Part shown: in pieces, positions 60,194 through 64,000 of the stretch
Layout: every line of letters begins with the position of its first letter
Numbering within the stretch: the first letter of the stretch is position 1
Source of the DNA: DAOMNO01 sp035443885
GTDB taxonomy: Bacteria; Planctomycetota; Phycisphaerae; Phycisphaerales; SM1A02
NCBI GenBank assembly: GCA_035443885.1
Contig: DAOMNO010000003.1
Location: 62,001 to 126,000, forward strand
Length of the DNA stretch: 64,000 nt
Direction: 5' to 3'
Notes under the pieces: model-generated
What the model was told of the DNA's origin: nothing
Seen by the model: the letters and a program-made list of their open reading frames with translations, nothing else
The model's database searches: none
Made by a program: the position numbers and the translations under genes

Positions 60194-62553
60194 CAGCCCT
60201 CGACCGCAAACTGCTGCGCGACCTGCTTCAGATGAAAGGGCAGGCATTGGCGATCAGCGCGGTGCTGGCGTGCGGCGTGGCGATGTTCGTCATGTCGCTG
60301 ACCACACTGGCTTCGCTTGAGCAGACGATGGACCGTTACTACCGCGACTATCGCTTCGGCGATGTTTTCGCATTTCTCAAACGCGCACCGGACGCGCTCA
60401 GTGAGCGCATTGAAGCCATTCCCGGCGTGGCGCGCGTGCAGACGCGCGTCGTGGCGGATGTCAACCTTCAAGTGCGGGGGCTTGATGACCCCGCCGTCGC
60501 AAGACTGATTTCACTGCCCGATCGCGGCGCGCCCGTGCTCAACGATCTTTATCTTCGGCGCGGACGGTGGATTGAGCCGGATCGGGCCGGTGAAGCACTG
60601 GTCAGCGAGACATTCGCCCAAGCTCATGATCTGCGCCCCGGCGACACCGTGCGCGTCATCATCAACCAGCGGCAACGCGAGTTGACGATCGTCGGCATCG
60701 CCCTCTCGCCTGAGTTCATCTATGAGATTCGTGAAGGTGAATTGCTGCCTGATCCACTGCGCTTCGGCGTGTTCTGGATGAGTCGGCGCGAACTCGCTGC
60801 GGCCTTCGACATGGAAGGTGCGTTCAACAATGTCGTTCTCTCGCTGATGCCGACCGCCTCTGAAAAAGAAGTGATTGCACAGCTTGATCGCCTGACTGAA
60901 CGATACGGCGGCCTCGGCGCGTTCGGACGCGATGAGCAGACTTCACATCGCTTCATCTCGGGCGAAATCGACCAGCTACGAGGGATGGCGACGATCGTCC
61001 CCGTCATCTTCCTCGCTGTGGCAGCGTTTCTTTTCAACATGGTCATCTCGCGCATGATCGCCACACAGCGAGAGCAGATCGCCGCGCTCAAGGCCTTCGG
61101 CTACACGCGGCGGGAAATCGGCGCGCACTATGCCACGCTGGTCGGTCTGATCGTTCTCAGCGGGGTGGCGCTCGGCGCCATCACGGGGATGTGGCTCGGC
61201 CAGTCGCTCGTCGAGCTATACGTACGATTCTTCAAATTTCCGCTCCTGCAATACGTCATCGACTTCCGCGCGATCGCGCCGGCGATCTTCTTCAGCGGTG
61301 TTGCAGCATTCGCGGGCACGTTCACCGCCGTACGCCGCGCCGTCCTGCTACCGCCCGCTGAAGCCATGCGCCCGGAGCCGCCCGCCGCTTTTCGACCGAC
61401 ATTCGTCGAACGCATGGGCCTGCAAAGGCTCTTCTCACAATCCATTCGCATGGTACTGCGAAACCTTGAGCGACAGCCCATCAAGAGCCTGCTCACATGC
61501 TTCGGCATGGCTTTGGCTACGTCCATTCTCATCCTCGGCAATCTGAACTCCGACATCATTGATCGATTGATCGACTTCGAGTTCAACCTCGCGCAGCGTC
61601 AGGACATGACCGTTACCTTCTCTGAATCGTCAAGCGAGCGTGCTTCACGCGAACTGACTCGCATGCCCGGCGTGCTGCACGTGGAACCGTTTCGTGCAGC
61701 ACCCATTCGTCTGCGATCCGCTCATGTCTCGCGGCGAACCAGTCTGCTCGGCCTCGAACCGCAACGTGACTTGTTCCGCCTGCTGGATGAGCATGAACGC
61801 GAGATCGCAATCCCGCCGGACGGACTGCTGCTTTCCGCAGCGTTGGCGGAACTGCTTCGCATCAAAGTAGGCGAAGTCGTCCACATGGAAGTGCTTGAAG
61901 GTCGTCGCCCCGAACTTGATGTGGCTGTTGCTGGCATGATTGAAGACTACACAGGGCTGGCCGCCTATATGGACATTGACGCACTTCGTCGATTGCTTCG
62001 CGAGCAGGATTCCATTTCAGGCGCGTTTCTCACCGTCGATCGCGTGCAAACCGCATCGCTTTTCTCGCAGCTTCGCGAAACGCCTCGCGTCGCGTCCGTC
62101 ACCATCAAGCGTGCCGCGATTGAGAGCTTTCAGGAAACGATCGCACAGAATCTTCTCACAATGCGTGCCTTCACGGTGGCGTTCGCATCAATCATCGCCT
62201 TCGGCGTCATCTACAACAGTGCGAGAATCTCCCTTTCCGAGCGAGGTCGAGAACTCGCCACGCTGCGCGTCATTGGTTTCACTCGCGGAGAGATCTCACT
62301 GATTCTGCTCGGCGAGCTGACAATCCTCACCCTTGCGTCCATTCCGATCGGCCTGCTGTTCGGCTACTGGCTCGGCATGTTTACGATCGAATCGCTTCAA
62401 ACGGAGCATCAGCGACTGCCGCTTGTCATCGGAATGCGCACCTACGCGTTCGCTGCGCTTGTTACTATCATTGCGGCTTTGCTTTCGGGATTGTTCGTTC
62501 GCCGTCGTCTGGATCGCCTCGACCTCATCGCGGTGCTGAAGTCTCAAGCATAA
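60190..62553 (+). CDS. FtsX-family ABC permease with two FtsX domains
   Basis: 787 aa, starting with GTG at 60190 (overlap with the ATPase stop). Eight helices in two groups: 18-40, 270-290, 315-340 and 365-390, then 430-450, 660-685, 710-735 and 760-780. Two periplasmic MacB_PCD-like regions (~45-260 and ~460-650) lie between them. The core motif IATQREQIAALKAFGYTRREIGAHY and its second copy SERGRELATLRVIGFTRGEISLILLGE are FtsX signatures. Such permeases take lipids, lipoproteins or small molecules from the membrane; the substrate is unknown. Confidence 0.9.
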   Translation: MTALDRKLLRDLLQMKGQALAISAVLACGVAMFVMSLTTLASLEQTMDRYYRDYRFGDVFAFLKRAPDALSERIEAIPGVARVQTRVVADVNLQVRGLDDPAVARLISLPDRGAPVLNDLYLRRGRWIEPDRAGEALVSETFAQAHDLRPGDTVRVIINQRQRELTIVGIALSPEFIYEIREGELLPDPLRFGVFWMSRRELAAAFDMEGAFNNVVLSLMPTASEKEVIAQLDRLTERYGGLGAFGRDEQTSHRFISGEIDQLRGMATIVPVIFLAVAAFLFNMVISRMIATQREQIAALKAFGYTRREIGAHYATLVGLIVLSGVALGAITGMWLGQSLVELYVRFFKFPLLQYVIDFRAIAPAIFFSGVAAFAGTFTAVRRAVLLPPAEAMRPEPPAAFRPTFVERMGLQRLFSQSIRMVLRNLERQPIKSLLTCFGMALATSILILGNLNSDIIDRLIDFEFNLAQRQDMTVTFSESSSERASRELTRMPGVLHVEPFRAAPIRLRSAHVSRRTSLLGLEPQRDLFRLLDEHEREIAIPPDGLLLSAALAELLRIKVGEVVHMEVLEGRRPELDVAVAGMIEDYTGLAAYMDIDALRRLLREQDSISGAFLTVDRVQTASLFSQLRETPRVASVTIKRAAIESFQETIAQNLLTMRAFTVAFASIIAFGVIYNSARISLSERGRELATLRVIGFTRGEISLILLGELTILTLASIPIGLLFGYWLGMFTIESLQTEHQRLPLVIGMRTYAFAALVTIIAALLSGLFVRRRLDRLDLIAVLKSQA

Positions 62554-62565
62554 GGACCTCGCGCG

Positions 62566-63768
62566 TTGAAAATGTCTATCGGTCGCATCCTGGTCTTCAT
62601 CGCCGCCCTGACGATTGTCGTCGCGCTGGTCTTTGCGTTCATCCCTCAGCCGGTTCGCGTGGATGTCGCGGAAGTCATCCGTGGGCCGATGGTCGTTACG
62701 GTGGATGACGACGGCCGCACGCGCATTCGAGAAAAATACGTCGTCTCCGCGCCGCTGGCGGGACAGATTCAGCGCATTCGACTGCGCGCGGGCGATGAAG
62801 TGCGAGGCGGCACAACGCTGCTGACGACGCTCGCCCCCGCCGATCCCGCGCTCCTGGATGCGCGCGCGATTGCTGAGAACGAAGCTCGTGTCCGCCGCGC
62901 AGAAGCTGCTGTCAGCCAGGCCGGACCTGTACGCGAACAGGCGCGCGTGCAATACGACTTCGCAGAGAACGAAGTCACCCGCATCCGCAGTGCATTCGAC
63001 CGAGGCGCAGCGACGGCGCATGAACTCGAAAGTGCGATCGTTCAGCAGCGGACCGCAATGGAGGCTTTCAACGCCGCCCATTTTGCGATGGAGATCGCCC
63101 GCTTTGAGCTTGAACTGGCGCGGGCTGCCCTGCTTCGCACCAGCCCGGAAGCCACGGAAGCGCAGCGCGTTGAACATCTGGAGATCACCGCCCCCATCGA
63201 CGGGCGCGTGCTGCAGGTCTTTCAGGAGAGCATGGCGGTTGTGATGCCCGGCACGCCGCTCGTTGAAATCGGCGATCCAACCGATCTTGAACTTGAAATC
63301 GACGTACTCTCTTCAGACGCAGTGCGCATCGACCCTGGCGCGCGTGTGTACATTGAGCACTGGGGCGGCTCGCATGTGCTCGAAGGACGCGTTCGGCTCG
63401 TCGAGCCGCGCGGATTCACGCATATCTCCGCGCTTGGTGTCGAAGAGCAACGTGTCAACGTGATCGTCGATTTCGCCGCACCCGCAGAGGACCGCTCACA
63501 ACTCGGCGACGGCTACCGCGTCGAAGCGAGAATTGTGGTCTGGGAAGCCGACGACGTGCTCCTCGCCCCGACCAGCGCGCTGTTCAGAACCGACGGCGAA
63601 TGGTCGGCCTTCGTCGTTGAAGAGGGCCGAGCGCGACTTCGAGAAGTGCAGATCGGACGACGAACTGGACTTCACGCGCAGATTCTCAGTGGATTGACGG
63701 AGGGCGATCGCGTGGTTCTTCATCCAAGCGATGCCGTGTTCAACGGCAGTCGCGTGCAGATTCGATAA
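62566..63768 (+). CDS. Periplasmic adaptor (HlyD/MFP family) of the tripartite exporter
   Basis: 400 aa. N-terminal anchor (IGRILVFIAALTIVVALVFAF), then a barrel-sandwich half ('VVSAPLAGQIQRIRLRAGDEVRGGTTLLTT'), a coiled-coil hairpin at ~90-170, the second lipoyl half ('LEITAPIDGRVLQVFQESMAVVMPGTPLVEIGD') and a beta-barrel and C-terminal domain. Start: TTG at 62566 is favoured by AAGGA 9 nt upstream; the ATG at 62572 is an alternative. It connects the ABC permease to an outer-membrane channel, which is not encoded here. Order ATPase-permease-adaptor is like MacAB or DevBCA. Confidence 0.88.
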   Translation: MKMSIGRILVFIAALTIVVALVFAFIPQPVRVDVAEVIRGPMVVTVDDDGRTRIREKYVVSAPLAGQIQRIRLRAGDEVRGGTTLLTTLAPADPALLDARAIAENEARVRRAEAAVSQAGPVREQARVQYDFAENEVTRIRSAFDRGAATAHELESAIVQQRTAMEAFNAAHFAMEIARFELELARAALLRTSPEATEAQRVEHLEITAPIDGRVLQVFQESMAVVMPGTPLVEIGDPTDLELEIDVLSSDAVRIDPGARVYIEHWGGSHVLEGRVRLVEPRGFTHISALGVEEQRVNVIVDFAAPAEDRSQLGDGYRVEARIVVWEADDVLLAPTSALFRTDGEWSAFVVEEGRARLREVQIGRRTGLHAQILSGLTEGDRVVLHPSDAVFNGSRVQIR

Positions 63769-63770
63769 TC

Positions 63771-64000
63771 TCACGCGCCCGTGCGGCTGCGGATGTTGTC
63801 CAGCACGTTCATGAAGTTGATGTACGCGTCGTAAGGCGAGTCGTAGGGGCTGAAGTATTTGTGAACATCGCCGTCCGCCCAGTATTTCGTGCACATGTAG
63901 TACAGGTGATCTGACGTGGTGAGCTTTCGCCAGTCTTCAAGAATGAACTCATCGCCCGCAGCGTGGGCCGCTTTCACCGGGCCTTCGAGCCGATACAGCT
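63771..64000 (-). CDS. Glycosyl hydrolase family 57 protein, 3' end only
   Basis: 76 residues, frame open to the window edge on the minus strand. The sequence 'WRKLTTSDHLYYMCTKYW', 'DGDVHKYFSPYDSPYDAYINFMNVL' is the C-terminal signature of GH57 alpha-amylases/amylopullulanases, which act on alpha-glucans such as glycogen. Ends convergently 2 bp from the adaptor gene. The catalytic domain lies outside the window. With the ParA-CBM fusion, it hints that glycogen is used by this organism. Confidence 0.78.
   Translation of the reverse strand, partial: LYRLEGPVKAAHAAGDEFILEDWRKLTTSDHLYYMCTKYWADGDVHKYFSPYDSPYDAYINFMNVLDNIRSRTGA

Overview
The window looks like a contig from a draft or metagenome-assembled genome of a planctomycete, most likely class Phycisphaerae. 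The main reasons are a secreted protein ending in two dockerin-like repeats of the DLNxSGAVDVQDLL...WGPC type, a MutL/DUF6754 membrane gene cluster, an ANTAR regulator in a Gram-negative-type genome, and many DUF families I associate with this phylum. This placement is inference, because no 16S gene is present. The sequence is GC-rich and gene-dense and contains one scaffold gap of 10 Ns (39873-39882) inside birA. There are no IS elements, phage genes or CRISPR arrays; this is core-type chromosome.

Layout. 1-2.1 kb: leftward operon of a small DUF6504-like protein, DUF2752 and two paralogous lipoproteins (the last cut by the window edge). 2.1-9.6 kb: M19 dipeptidase; a ParA ATPase fused to a glycogen-binding (CBM48/AMPK-type) domain, coupled to a degenerate ParA-like partner; aroB; a thioredoxin-fold protein; an isolated fliM. 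9.7-12.6 kb: a membrane-anchored DsbD alpha-domain protein followed by full DsbD. 12.6-19.5 kb: a polysaccharide operon (WecA/MraY-like transferase, O-antigen ligase/TPR protein, DUF4286) and small membrane or secreted proteins. 19.6-27.5 kb: central carbon genes (prpB-like lyase, dienelactone hydrolase, citrate/methylcitrate synthase, ATP-type PEP carboxykinase), UbiA prenyltransferase, DUF502 and an AlkD-like protein. 27.8-31.4 kb: tRNA-His, tRNA-Phe, omega-amidase, a stand-alone MshEN-domain protein, coaC and rpoZ.

31.5-39.4 kb holds the most unusual block: eight co-directional genes encoding a MutL-type ASKHA ATPase, an RnfC-like barrel-sandwich/KOW protein, the FN3/DUF6754 membrane protein, three further membrane proteins and two small proteins. 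I know of no characterised pathway with this composition. 39.5-45.7 kb: birA, nadC, a queuosine-precursor transporter and metH. 45.9-51.8 kb: an S41 protease, two LolA-like secreted proteins and a Nat-type ABC exporter. 51.9-54 kb: cupredoxin-dockerin protein and an arsR-arsM arsenic unit. 54.2-58.3 kb: ANTAR response regulator, histidine kinase, site-2 protease, rpsP-trmD-rplS. 58.5-64 kb: a small secreted protein, a MacAB/DevBCA-like tripartite exporter and the 3' end of a GH57 glycosidase.

A recurring regulatory feature is a -10-like hexamer (mostly TANNNT) ending 6-8 nt before the chosen ATG, with no Shine-Dalgarno sequence. It appears before at least a dozen genes and suggests that leaderless transcripts are common in this organism. 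Other genes have ordinary AGGA/GGAGG ribosome binding sites.
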